In this document: in pieces, positions 18,746-27,517 of the stretch
How positions within the stretch are numbered: position 1 is the stretch's first letter
How the letters are laid out: each line of letters starts with the position of its first letter
Source: an uncultured Draconibacterium sp.
GTDB taxonomy: Bacteria; Bacteroidota; Bacteroidia; Bacteroidales; Prolixibacteraceae
NCBI RefSeq assembly: GCF_913063105.1
Contig: NZ_CAJXYQ010000008.1
Coordinates: 1-64,000, forward strand
Length of the DNA: 64,000 bases
Reading direction: 5' to 3'
Translations under genes and position numbers: made by a program
The notes under the pieces: generated by a model
The model's database searches: none
Told to the model about the DNA's origin: nothing
What the model saw: the letters and a program-made list of their open reading frames with translations, nothing else

Positions 18746-20275
18746 ATGAAAAAGACAAAATGTTTGAATGCGTTCATTATATTGCTTTTAACAGTGTTTT
18801 CATGCAGTGTAAAAGAGTCTTCTAATCTGATTTCCAATAATAAAATAGGTAATATAGAACCAAAGAATTCTTCTGAAGTCGCTTCATCTCCCTTTGGCAT
18901 TCAGGCGGGTACCTTGGTAGATAGCCTGGTTGCACAAGCTGCTGAAATTGGTGTAAAATGGACACGCTTGGGGGCAGGATGGAATGAAATTGAACGTGAG
19001 AAAGGGGTTTACGATTGGTCTGCTACCGACAAAGCTTTTGAAGTTGCCCTGAAAAACGGGATAACTCCGTTTATAACCGTAGGTAGAGGTAACGAGTTAT
19101 ATTCGAAGTTAACAACTTACGACGACCCAAAACTGGCCGAAATTTATGGATACAGGCCAGAGCCACCCATAAAAGATCCCGTGGCTATGGAAGCATTTCT
19201 TGCTTTTGTAAAAGCAACGGTTGAACGTTACAAAGATAAAATTGATTACTGGGAAGTGTGGAACGAACCCAATCATCGTAACTATTGGGGCTCAACACCC
19301 GATGGAAAAGAATACGGACACTTGCTTGTAAAAACGGCTGAGCTTATAAAACAAACCGATCCGGGGTGTAAAATAATTGGCGGATCGATGGCGGGTATTA
19401 ATCCGGAATTTACCAATGATTTTTTAAGCGTGGGGGCCGATAAAATTATCGATATTATTTCGTACCACAACTATGGCGCAGTTCCCGAAGAAAGAGTGTA
19501 TAAAGCCATTGAATTGTGGGATGTAATTAACAGTTATAATCCTGAAATTGAACTCTGGCAAGGCGAATGTGGTTATCCGTCGCATAGCAGTACCCGCGAT
19601 TTCAGGGGCCGTGCTCCCTGGGGTTTAAACATTCAGGCCAAATGGCTTTTACGCCAAAGTTTTGTTGATACCTATTTCTGCAAAGCCACTTTAAGCAACT
19701 ATTTTAAACTGGTGCATACCAGCGGCAAAGGTGAAAAGCAACAGCGAACAAACCTGCGTCCCATCGATAAACTTTTTGGATATCCGGAACGTGGTGGTTC
19801 GCGGGTACGAACAAAAGGCGTTAACGAAAAATGTTTATTAACCAATCCTAACTTTGAGAAGAAACCGGCATTTTATGCCTATCAAAATTTGTGTGCCGTT
19901 TGGAAACCGGAGTATAAACCCAATCCGGTTGAATACAAAATTGAAATTCTGGATGAAGGTGTTTTTTACGGAATTTCGGAGGACGACGCCTTTCCATCCG
20001 TTCCGCTGATGGCTACATATTCCGATAATGAGGGAAATAACCTGGTAGCCTGGTGGTTACCCTGGAATGCGCAGGAGTACTTACCCGAGCTGGCAAAAGT
20101 TAATATCGAAATAAAAGGAATCAATTTCACCGATCCCGTCCTGCTCGATCCTTTAACAGGCGAGGTATATGAAATGGAAATTGTAAACGAGGAAGGAGCA
20201 TGTATTTTTGAGAACGCCCTACTCGCAGATTACCCGATGATTGTTATTGAGCGTAAAACAATAAAACTTATCTAA
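18746..20275 (+). CDS. Clan GH-A glycoside hydrolase, GH39/GH5-like, lipoprotein
   Basis: 509 residues. Lipoprotein signal ending TVFSCSV. TIM barrel from about residue 50: FGIQAGTLVDSLVAQAAEIG, VKWTRLGAGWNEIE, then WEVWNE174PN with the acid/base Glu and LWQGE274CGYPS with the probable nucleophile, spaced 100 residues as usual in clan GH-A. A C-terminal beta domain (about 390-509) follows. Closest by motif to GH39 or the GH5-like group, but the family is not certain. Substrate unknown. It stands between the SASA esterase and a sugar isomerase-like protein, in a sulfatase-rich locus. Confidence 0.65.
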   Translation: MKKTKCLNAFIILLLTVFSCSVKESSNLISNNKIGNIEPKNSSEVASSPFGIQAGTLVDSLVAQAAEIGVKWTRLGAGWNEIEREKGVYDWSATDKAFEVALKNGITPFITVGRGNELYSKLTTYDDPKLAEIYGYRPEPPIKDPVAMEAFLAFVKATVERYKDKIDYWEVWNEPNHRNYWGSTPDGKEYGHLLVKTAELIKQTDPGCKIIGGSMAGINPEFTNDFLSVGADKIIDIISYHNYGAVPEERVYKAIELWDVINSYNPEIELWQGECGYPSHSSTRDFRGRAPWGLNIQAKWLLRQSFVDTYFCKATLSNYFKLVHTSGKGEKQQRTNLRPIDKLFGYPERGGSRVRTKGVNEKCLLTNPNFEKKPAFYAYQNLCAVWKPEYKPNPVEYKIEILDEGVFYGISEDDAFPSVPLMATYSDNEGNNLVAWWLPWNAQEYLPELAKVNIEIKGINFTDPVLLDPLTGEVYEMEIVNEEGACIFENALLADYPMIVIERKTIKLI

Positions 20276-20290
20276 TCTAAAATACCAACG

Positions 20291-21256
20291 ATGGAAAATA
20301 AAATTAAAAATCCGCTTCTGGGAAATAGTAAATATTGGTTTCTGTCTTTTGTTTTCATTACGAATTTGCTGATAGTAGTAAGTGTTTCGAATACATCTTT
20401 CGCTCAGAATAAAATAAAGCGTAGTGGCCCTACCAGCATTGTTCCAAGTTTAAATGCTTATTCTTTTAATAAAATATTGCTTTCAAAAGATGAGGAGGGT
20501 AATCCTAAATTCACCCTGTTTGATTTGCTGGATTGGTGTGCCGAACAAAATATAAAAGCAATAGATGTCACCGGATATTATTTCCCCGCTTATCCTGAAG
20601 TTCCTTCTGACGACTACTTGTTTGCCTTCAAACAAAAAGCTTTTCTGCTGGGAATTGATATTTCAGGTACAGGAATAAGAAACGATTTTGCATCACCTGA
20701 CCCAGAAGTAAGACAAGAAGGAGTTGAATTGGCAAAAAAATGGATCGTAGTAGCGTCCAGGTTAGGCGCTCCGGTTATTCGTTTATTTGCCGGGAAAATC
20801 CCCGAAGGTTACGAAAACAAATGGGATGAAGTGGCTGAATGGATGATTCCTTGTTTTAAAGAATGTGCCGAATTTGGAGAGAAACATGGGGTGATGATTG
20901 GAATTCAAAACCACGGTGACATGATTCAGACCAGCGAACAATGCCTTAAAGTATTGAAAGCGGTTGATTCCAAGTGGGCAGGCATTATCCTGGATACCGG
21001 AATGTTTAAAACAAAAGACCCCTATGAAGACATAAAAGCGGTTACCCCTTTTGCTGTTAACTGGCAAGTAAAAGAAAGTGTTTTTGGCAAGGAAAGTGAA
21101 ATCCGAACAGATTTTTCAAAAATTGTAGAAATCCTGCGCGAAAACAATTACAGGGGATACCTTCCGGTTGAAACGCTTGAAAATAAAAATAAAGCTTACG
21201 ATCCTTTTGTTTTGGTTCCGGAAATGATTACGGAATTAAATAATGCTTTGAAATAA
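20291..21256 (+). CDS. Exported sugar isomerase/epimerase-like TIM-barrel protein
   Basis: 321 residues with an N-terminal export signal (hydrophobic segment about 13-35, ending TSFAQ). AP-endonuclease-2/xylose isomerase-like fold: DLLDWCAEQNIKAIDVTGYYFP, VGRL-type helix ARLGAPVIRLFAGK, IGIQNHGDMIQT, GIILDTGMF and YLPVETL. These supply the Glu/His/Asp metal ligands typical of the family. Members isomerise or epimerise sugars, but exported versions in polysaccharide loci mostly have unknown function and might act as oxidoreductase partners or hydrolases. Gap of 15 bases from the GH-A enzyme and 21 bases to the next sulfatase, so probably one operon. Confidence 0.7.
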   Translation: MENKIKNPLLGNSKYWFLSFVFITNLLIVVSVSNTSFAQNKIKRSGPTSIVPSLNAYSFNKILLSKDEEGNPKFTLFDLLDWCAEQNIKAIDVTGYYFPAYPEVPSDDYLFAFKQKAFLLGIDISGTGIRNDFASPDPEVRQEGVELAKKWIVVASRLGAPVIRLFAGKIPEGYENKWDEVAEWMIPCFKECAEFGEKHGVMIGIQNHGDMIQTSEQCLKVLKAVDSKWAGIILDTGMFKTKDPYEDIKAVTPFAVNWQVKESVFGKESEIRTDFSKIVEILRENNYRGYLPVETLENKNKAYDPFVLVPEMITELNNALK

Positions 21257-21277
21257 AAACAAATAGCATCTATAAGA

Positions 21278-22693
21278 ATGAGAAGAATATTTTTAACAAT
21301 AGCAGGATTTCTACTGCTTATGTCTGGAATAGTCATGGCTGCAGAAAAGCCCAATGTCATTTTTATTGCGGTTGACGATTTGAATGACTGGGAAGGTTAT
21401 ATGGGTAATAGCCAGATTATCACGCCAAATATGGACGCACTGGCCTCACAAGGAACATTTTTTAAGTCTGCCCATTGTCAGTATGCGGTATGCGGTCCTT
21501 CGCGTGCAAGCGTGATGTCTGGTATGTATTACCACAGCCTGGGTTTTGGTGTTGATGGAGCACTGCAGCAGAAGGACGACGCAGTCTATGACGCGGTCAA
21601 AAAGAAAGGATCCTCCCTGATCTATGAATATTTTGCGGATCATGGCTACAAGACAATGGCGGCTGGTAAGCTTCTTCACCATCATGTTCCGGAAGAGACG
21701 GTTGACGTTTCTCATGGCCGGGGACCATGGGATTTCAATCGTGATGAAAATGGAAATCAGAAGAGGATGAACTGGTTCGGTTCAAAAGGACTTCTCGATT
21801 GGGGACCCATAAATAAACCTGAAAATGAAATGAGTGATTATAAAGCCGCTGAATGGGCAGTAGATCAACTCTCACAGGACCATGATAAACCGTTCTTCCT
21901 GATGACAGGCTTTCTGCGTCCACATACACCTTTACATATTCAACAGAAATACCTGGACATGTATCCGCTCGATGAAATTGAACTTCCACCCTATAAAGCA
22001 GACGACTATGATGATATTCCCAAAGCGGCCAGGGAAACCTGGAATTCCTATCCCACTACGTCATGGGCGATTGAAAACAAGCAATGGCGCAAGATGCTGC
22101 AAGCCTATATGGGTTGTATAACCTTTACAGATGTCCAGATTGGAAAAATACTAGAAGCCCTGGAAAACAGTCCGTATAAGGATAATACCATTATCGTATT
22201 GTGGTCGGATCATGGATTTCACATGGGAGAGAAAGAGAGGTTTCAAAAACACACCGCGTGGGATCGTTCGACAAAAGTTCCACTGGTCATCGTAGATCCA
22301 AGAACCGGTCCAACACAAGGTTCAACCAAACCGGTTGATGCCAACGTTGAGCTGATTGACATTTATCCAACACTGCTGGATCTTTGCGGACTTCCTGAAA
22401 ACAAAGTAGTTGAAGGGCGAAGTCTGGTTCCTCTGATGGAAAATCCGGATCTTGAATGGGAATACCCTGCTTACACCTTCCGAAGAGAGACATATGCGAC
22501 GGTAAAATTCGGTTCCTATCGGTTTATAGAATACTTTGATGGTTCTATGGAACTGTACAACCACGCAAATGATCCGAACGAATGGAATAACCTGGCAGAT
22601 AATGATAAATACAAAGATATCATCGAACATATGCATGGATTACTCCAGGAATCTGATGTTATATTGGGCTACAAGGAATCCAAACAGAGGTAA
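21278..22693 (+). CDS. Sulfatase A (iduronate-2-sulfatase-like), duplicated copy 1
   Basis: 471 residues. Signal peptide about 1-21 (IVMAAEK). Metal site IAVDDLNDWEGYMGN, formylglycine signature C72-G-P-S-R-A-S-V-M-S-G, then GFLRPHTPLHIQQKYLDMY and WSDHGFHMGEK, all typical of the iduronate-2-sulfatase-like branch of S1. Bases 21338-22080 are identical to the second copy (25813-26555) at a constant offset of 4475, while both ends differ. Role: exported removal of sulfate from a polysaccharide. IDS-like architecture does not prove an iduronate substrate. All key residues are present, so the gene should be functional. Confidence 0.9.
   Translation: MRRIFLTIAGFLLLMSGIVMAAEKPNVIFIAVDDLNDWEGYMGNSQIITPNMDALASQGTFFKSAHCQYAVCGPSRASVMSGMYYHSLGFGVDGALQQKDDAVYDAVKKKGSSLIYEYFADHGYKTMAAGKLLHHHVPEETVDVSHGRGPWDFNRDENGNQKRMNWFGSKGLLDWGPINKPENEMSDYKAAEWAVDQLSQDHDKPFFLMTGFLRPHTPLHIQQKYLDMYPLDEIELPPYKADDYDDIPKAARETWNSYPTTSWAIENKQWRKMLQAYMGCITFTDVQIGKILEALENSPYKDNTIIVLWSDHGFHMGEKERFQKHTAWDRSTKVPLVIVDPRTGPTQGSTKPVDANVELIDIYPTLLDLCGLPENKVVEGRSLVPLMENPDLEWEYPAYTFRRETYATVKFGSYRFIEYFDGSMELYNHANDPNEWNNLADNDKYKDIIEHMHGLLQESDVILGYKESKQR
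21338..22080 (+). repeat. 743-bp identical direct repeat, copy 1
   Basis: Every base I compared is the same as in 25813-26555. The identity begins just after the signal-peptide codons and ends abruptly at 22081 (G here, T in the other copy). Outside this block the genes differ at many third positions. Flanks are also related: AACAAATAGCATCTATAA before this copy and AACAAATAACATCTATAA before the other. Confidence 0.85.
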
Positions 22694-22826
22694 TGCCTTG
22701 GTTCCAAAAGCCCGATAATTGCCTTTAGGAATGATGTTTTGTTTTAAAATAGACTTAGTTTTTTGTAGGATAAAATACCCTAAGATATTGACGGGAATTT
22801 TTATATCATGAAAAAAATCAATTTAT

Positions 22827-24272
22827 ATGCGGCATTATATGGTTAATCTAGTATTATTAATTCAAATGTTCCTCATATCTTCATTTGTAATGAGCCAGGA
22901 AAATTCCAAAGAGAGTTACCAAATTATACCTTTTGGCGAAGGAGGCACAAAAAAAATGACCTATGATCGCCGGCAACATCCACAAGCTGTGCTTATGGGC
23001 GACAAAATCCATCTGGTTTATAATGGCGGAGCACCTGAAAAAGCTACAAAACTAGAAAAAACATTTCCTTTTTTAACTACCTACAATTTAAAAACCAGTA
23101 CATTTTCGGAGTCTGTTCAACTACCTGGAACAGTAAGTAAAGACCACCATTATGGCCCTGTAATTTGGGTCGATAATAATGACTTTTTACATGTACTTTC
23201 GGGCTGTCATAAAACTCCGGGAACACATGTAATTTCAAAAGCAAAGAACAAAACTGAAGATTGGGAAATTGTTGCGCAAATTGCTCCATCGCTATCTTAT
23301 CCGTCGGTTTCTCAAATTTTTAATAAGCAGCAGTTAATCTACTATCGCACCGGAGAACACCGAAGTTCGTGGACCTATAGCATTAGTTCAGATAATGGAA
23401 TTACATGGAAAACTCCAAAAGATCCCGTTGTTGATTTAAACAATTTGGATGAGCTTTCTGGAAAAGACCATAAGGATATGGATGAGGCTTCTTCTTATCA
23501 TACTTACTTGCCCTCAAAAGATGGAAAATCCATTCACATCGCTTTTGTATATTACGATGATAATAAGAAAAATCTTGCTGAGAAATCGTACAATCCACTT
23601 TACAAAAGAAACCTGGGGACTTTAAAAACCAATCTTTATTATGTGAAAGTAGATTTGGAAACAGCTCAGGCCTACAATTTTGATGGAGTGGAAATGACAA
23701 CTCCAATTCATTTAAAAGAGGCGAACAACCAATGTAAAATATGGGATACAAATTGGCGAGGCGCGGGAATTCCGCCTGATATAATCTTTGATAAAAATAA
23801 TAATCCTGCGTTTTTGCATGTGCTTACCGAGGATATTTTTGAAAAACTGAATTACTATTACGTTCGACGAGTTGGAAATGAATGGAAGCAGATCATCATT
23901 GCTCCGGCCTGTCATAAGTGGAATAGTAGTCATCTTACAATTGATAATGAAGGAATATTGCATGCTTATTTATTAATGGACGACGGATATTTTGAATCAA
24001 AGGGAAAAGGAGTAATGAACAGTCATGGCGGTGGAACACGCATTGAAGAATGGATTTCAAGCGATGATGGTTTTACATGGGAAATGAAAAATACACTGCT
24101 TAAAGCGGAGGGAGAATATCAGGGTTGGCGTTTTAATAATGTTCAACCTATAAAAACAAAAGAAGGAAATATTAAAGAAGATATGTGGCTGTTTTACGGC
24201 TGGGAAGAAAAAAATGATGATGTCGCTCAGGCAAAAGCATTTCTGTTAATTAAAAACCAAATAGAAAAATGA
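22827..24272 (+). CDS. BNR_4-family exported protein, possible polysaccharide lyase (PL24/PL25-like)
   Basis: 481 residues from ATG 22827; the ATG at 22839 (MVNLVLLIQMF) gives a cleaner signal peptide ending FVMSQ. Seven-bladed propeller with BNR_4-type blocks: HPQAVLMGDKIHLVYNGG, DH107H108YGPVIWVDNNDFLHVLSGCH128, YYRTGEHRSSW and SDNGITW. Ulvan lyases of PL24/PL25 have this fold and use a histidine pair, and H107 and H128 lie in comparable blocks. A lyase role is therefore plausible but unproven, because many BNR_4 proteins are uncharacterised. The stop overlaps the start of the next sulfatase (ATGA at 24269), so the two are translationally coupled. Confidence 0.6.
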   Translation: MRHYMVNLVLLIQMFLISSFVMSQENSKESYQIIPFGEGGTKKMTYDRRQHPQAVLMGDKIHLVYNGGAPEKATKLEKTFPFLTTYNLKTSTFSESVQLPGTVSKDHHYGPVIWVDNNDFLHVLSGCHKTPGTHVISKAKNKTEDWEIVAQIAPSLSYPSVSQIFNKQQLIYYRTGEHRSSWTYSISSDNGITWKTPKDPVVDLNNLDELSGKDHKDMDEASSYHTYLPSKDGKSIHIAFVYYDDNKKNLAEKSYNPLYKRNLGTLKTNLYYVKVDLETAQAYNFDGVEMTTPIHLKEANNQCKIWDTNWRGAGIPPDIIFDKNNNPAFLHVLTEDIFEKLNYYYVRRVGNEWKQIIIAPACHKWNSSHLTIDNEGILHAYLLMDDGYFESKGKGVMNSHGGGTRIEEWISSDDGFTWEMKNTLLKAEGEYQGWRFNNVQPIKTKEGNIKEDMWLFYGWEEKNDDVAQAKAFLLIKNQIEK

Positions 24273-25633
24273 TGACACGAGTAATAGCTTTTCTAATTGT
24301 ATTGTTGAGTATTTCACAGCTTGTAATGAGTAAAGAAAAATCTCCAAATTTTATTGTAATCCTCTCCGACGACCAGAGCTGGGTAGGGAGTTCTAAACTG
24401 ATGGATCCAGCTATTCCTGAATCGAAAAGTGATTACTACCTGACACCGAATATGGATCGGCTCTTTGATAAGGGAATGCGCTTTACTCAGGGATATGCTC
24501 CGGGGCCGATTTGCTGTCCTACCCGCAGGAGTTTACAGGTTGGTCAAAATACCGCTCGCCATATGTATCAGAAAGATCAGCCTGGTTGGACAGAATACTA
24601 CAAAGAGCAACCAAATATTCCGCGGGCACTCAAAGCGATCGATCCAAACTACCGCACCGCCCACTTTGGTAAATGGGATATGCGTTTCGACCTAATAACT
24701 CCGGAGGAACTGGGTTACGATGCAAGCGACGGTTACACCAGTAATAACGAAGGTGGTGCTAAAGGGAGCAAGAAACCCTCTGCGACAGACGATCCTAAAT
24801 TAATTGATCAGGTTACCAGGAGTGCTGAAGATTTTATGCGACAGTGCCGGGATGAAGGCAAGCCCTTTTATGTTCAGGTTTCCCACTATGCTGTGCATTT
24901 GAAAATTTTTTACAAGCAGGAAACACTTGACAAAGTAAATAAACGCCCAATAGGAAAGATCCACAGAGACCCCGAGTTCGCGGCTATGACCGAAGACCTG
25001 GACACAGGGGTGGGGCGCCTTATGAAGAGTATTAATGAGCTCGGTCTGCAGGACAATACATACGTCATTTTTATGTCGGACAATGGAGGCAGAGTGAGCC
25101 CCAGTAAAATAAAAGCGCCCAACCAGAACACACCTTTACGAGATGGTAAGCATAGTTTGTATGAGGGCGGGATACGCGTTCCCTTTACCATCAGCGGACC
25201 AGGCATCGAAGCAGGAGCTGTCTCACACGTTCCTGTTTCAGGGGTGGATCTATTGCCAACAATTACAGATCTTGCAGGTGAGGAGCTGAAATATGAAAAT
25301 TTAGATGGAGGAAGCCTCAAATCTCTCTTGATGGGAGAGTCTCAGACGGTCAATCGTAAAAATGATTTTTTTATTTTTCATAAGGCTGTTACCCGTGAGC
25401 CAATAAGCGCAATTCGTCAAGGAGACTACAAACTCGTCAAGACATGGGATGAAAATAAAATTGAATTATTCGATTTAAGTAAGGATCTGGGAGAGGAGAA
25501 CGATCTTTCGAAGAAGATGCCTGAAAAAACGGAAGAATTACATAATCGACTTGTAACGTACCTGGATGACGTTAATGCCACCACAGAAAAAATGGGTAGC
25601 AAAAAACAGATTTATGGGCTTTGGAAGAAATAA
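24269..25633 (+). CDS. Sulfatase (S1 family) coupled to the BNR_4 protein
   Basis: 454 residues. Signal peptide about 1-21. Metal site ILSDDQSWVGSSKL, formylglycine motif C82-C-P-T-R-R-S-L-Q-V-G, AHFGKWD and MSDNGGR. The double Cys (CC) places the modifiable Cys first in CxPxR. Start overlaps the BNR_4 stop by four bases, so the two proteins probably act on the same polymer. By motif it is unlike the flanking IDS-like sulfatases and belongs to a different S1 subfamily. Periplasmic by its signal peptide. It lies inside the 4.5-kb segment flanked by the duplicated sulfatase copies. Confidence 0.9.
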   Translation: MMTRVIAFLIVLLSISQLVMSKEKSPNFIVILSDDQSWVGSSKLMDPAIPESKSDYYLTPNMDRLFDKGMRFTQGYAPGPICCPTRRSLQVGQNTARHMYQKDQPGWTEYYKEQPNIPRALKAIDPNYRTAHFGKWDMRFDLITPEELGYDASDGYTSNNEGGAKGSKKPSATDDPKLIDQVTRSAEDFMRQCRDEGKPFYVQVSHYAVHLKIFYKQETLDKVNKRPIGKIHRDPEFAAMTEDLDTGVGRLMKSINELGLQDNTYVIFMSDNGGRVSPSKIKAPNQNTPLRDGKHSLYEGGIRVPFTISGPGIEAGAVSHVPVSGVDLLPTITDLAGEELKYENLDGGSLKSLLMGESQTVNRKNDFFIFHKAVTREPISAIRQGDYKLVKTWDENKIELFDLSKDLGEENDLSKKMPEKTEELHNRLVTYLDDVNATTEKMGSKKQIYGLWKK

Positions 25634-25752
25634 TAAAAGACAGAATTTATGCCTTTCGGCCTCTGATCTTAAGGAGCTTAATTGTGTAAGTTTGTTAGCA
25701 TCCGAAAGGAACTTTCTTCGGTAAGTAGTAAAAACAAATAACATCTATAACC

Positions 25753-27168
25753 ATGAAAAGAATATTTTTAACAATCGCTGGATTACTTTTGGTCATGTCT
25801 GCAACAGTCCTTGCTGCAGAAAAGCCCAATGTCATTTTTATTGCGGTTGACGATTTGAATGACTGGGAAGGTTATATGGGTAATAGCCAGATTATCACGC
25901 CAAATATGGACGCACTGGCCTCACAAGGAACATTTTTTAAGTCTGCCCATTGTCAGTATGCGGTATGCGGTCCTTCGCGTGCAAGCGTGATGTCTGGTAT
26001 GTATTACCACAGCCTGGGTTTTGGTGTTGATGGAGCACTGCAGCAGAAGGACGACGCAGTCTATGACGCGGTCAAAAAGAAAGGATCCTCCCTGATCTAT
26101 GAATATTTTGCGGATCATGGCTACAAGACAATGGCGGCTGGTAAGCTTCTTCACCATCATGTTCCGGAAGAGACGGTTGACGTTTCTCATGGCCGGGGAC
26201 CATGGGATTTCAATCGTGATGAAAATGGAAATCAGAAGAGGATGAACTGGTTCGGTTCAAAAGGACTTCTCGATTGGGGACCCATAAATAAACCTGAAAA
26301 TGAAATGAGTGATTATAAAGCCGCTGAATGGGCAGTAGATCAACTCTCACAGGACCATGATAAACCGTTCTTCCTGATGACAGGCTTTCTGCGTCCACAT
26401 ACACCTTTACATATTCAACAGAAATACCTGGACATGTATCCGCTCGATGAAATTGAACTTCCACCCTATAAAGCAGACGACTATGATGATATTCCCAAAG
26501 CGGCCAGGGAAACCTGGAATTCCTATCCCACTACGTCATGGGCGATTGAAAACAATCAGTGGCGCAAGATGCTGCAGGCCTATATGGGTTGTATAACCTT
26601 TACAGATGTCCAGATTGGAAAAATACTAGAAGCCCTGGAGAACAGTCCGTATAAGGATAATACCATTGTGGTATTATGGTCGGATCATGGATTTCACATA
26701 GGAGAGAAAGAAAGGTTTCAAAAACATACCGCTTGGGATCGTTCGACAAAAGTTCCAATGATTATTATGGATCCAAGAACCGGTCCAACACAAGGTTCAA
26801 CCAAACCGGTTGAGGCCAACGTTCAGCTGATTGACCTTTACCCAACATTACTGGATCTCTGTGGTCTTCCTGCAAACAAGGCTGTTGAAGGTCGAAGTCT
26901 GGTTCCTCTGATAGAAAATCCGGATATTGAATGGGAATACCCTGCTTATACCTTCCGAAGAGAGACATATGCGACGGTAAAATACGGTTCCTATCGGTTT
27001 ATAGAATACTTTGATGGTTCTATGGAACTGTACAACCACGCAAACGATCCGAACGAATGGAACAACCTGGCAGATAATGATAAATACAAAGATGTTATCG
27101 AACGCATGCATGGAATGCTCCAGGAACCTCATGCAAAATTGGGCTACGAGGAGTCTAAGCGGAGGTAA
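25753..27168 (+). CDS. Sulfatase B (iduronate-2-sulfatase-like), duplicated copy 2
   Basis: 471 residues, the same length as copy 1 at 21278 and nearly the same protein. Signal peptide ends VLAAEK; catalytic C72-G-P-S-R is intact. The core is identical at DNA level to copy 1 (25813-26555). The last third carries conservative changes, such as HIGEKERF for HMGEKERF and different residues around 335-375. The sequence before the ATG and after the stop also resembles that of copy 1, so the whole gene with short flanks was duplicated. Both copies appear functional; the changes in the last third could shift substrate preference. Confidence 0.9.
   Translation: MKRIFLTIAGLLLVMSATVLAAEKPNVIFIAVDDLNDWEGYMGNSQIITPNMDALASQGTFFKSAHCQYAVCGPSRASVMSGMYYHSLGFGVDGALQQKDDAVYDAVKKKGSSLIYEYFADHGYKTMAAGKLLHHHVPEETVDVSHGRGPWDFNRDENGNQKRMNWFGSKGLLDWGPINKPENEMSDYKAAEWAVDQLSQDHDKPFFLMTGFLRPHTPLHIQQKYLDMYPLDEIELPPYKADDYDDIPKAARETWNSYPTTSWAIENNQWRKMLQAYMGCITFTDVQIGKILEALENSPYKDNTIVVLWSDHGFHIGEKERFQKHTAWDRSTKVPMIIMDPRTGPTQGSTKPVEANVQLIDLYPTLLDLCGLPANKAVEGRSLVPLIENPDIEWEYPAYTFRRETYATVKYGSYRFIEYFDGSMELYNHANDPNEWNNLADNDKYKDVIERMHGMLQEPHAKLGYEESKRR
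25813..26555 (+). repeat. 743-bp identical direct repeat, copy 2
   Basis: Partner of 21338-22080. As direct repeats 4475 bases apart they could recombine and delete the BNR_4 gene, one sulfatase and one copy of the duplicated gene. Confidence 0.85.
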
Positions 27169-27225
27169 TGCGCTGATCCCAAAAGCCAGTTAAATGGCTA
27201 TGGAAACCACGGTGTTTTTTCAAAA

Positions 27226-27516
27226 ATGAAGGTTAAAAAAATGAAATACAACTTACTGTTATTCTTCATCTTCGCCACTCTTTGTCATTATAGTTATGCA
27301 CAAGAGAAACCAAATATCTTGGTCATATCTGCCGATGATCTGAATGATTTTCCATCTTATGCGAATCGCTACGAAGGTGCGATTACCCCAAACCTGGACA
27401 AGCTCGCCAATCGAGGAATGGTATTTAATAACGCTTATTCTCAATATACATTATGCGGACCATCAAGAGCAAGTTTGATGTATGGATTTTACCCTCATAA
27501 TCTATCCGGAAAGTAA
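27226..27516 (+). pseudogene. Truncated sulfatase remnant (N-terminal third)
   Basis: 96 residues: signal peptide (either ATG 27226 or 27241), metal site ISADDLNDFPSY and formylglycine signature C77-G-P-S-R-A-S-L-M. It stops after YPHNLSGK, where intact relatives (about 470-530 residues) continue with the rest of the alpha/beta domain. No continuation is visible in another frame: the following bases start the lyase gene 1 base after the stop. This is a broken IDS-like sulfatase, probably left by a deletion that joined its 5' end to the lyase upstream region. A translated fragment could not form a complete active site. Confidence 0.75.
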
Positions 27517-27517
27517 A

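Noticed and set aside
21446..21989. Two antisense frames identical to those at 25921-26464
   Set aside because: They only look conserved because the sulfatase duplication made the DNA identical. There is no independent evidence for coding.
22808..22846. Mini-ORF MKKINLYAALYG in front of the BNR_4 gene
   Set aside because: It starts like a signal peptide and could hint at a frameshifted start, but two in-frame ATGs (22827, 22839) give a complete export signal without it.
21278..27168. Composite transposon flanked by the duplicated sulfatase genes
   Set aside because: The direct repeats are coding sulfatase sequence. No transposase, terminal inverted repeats or target duplications are visible.
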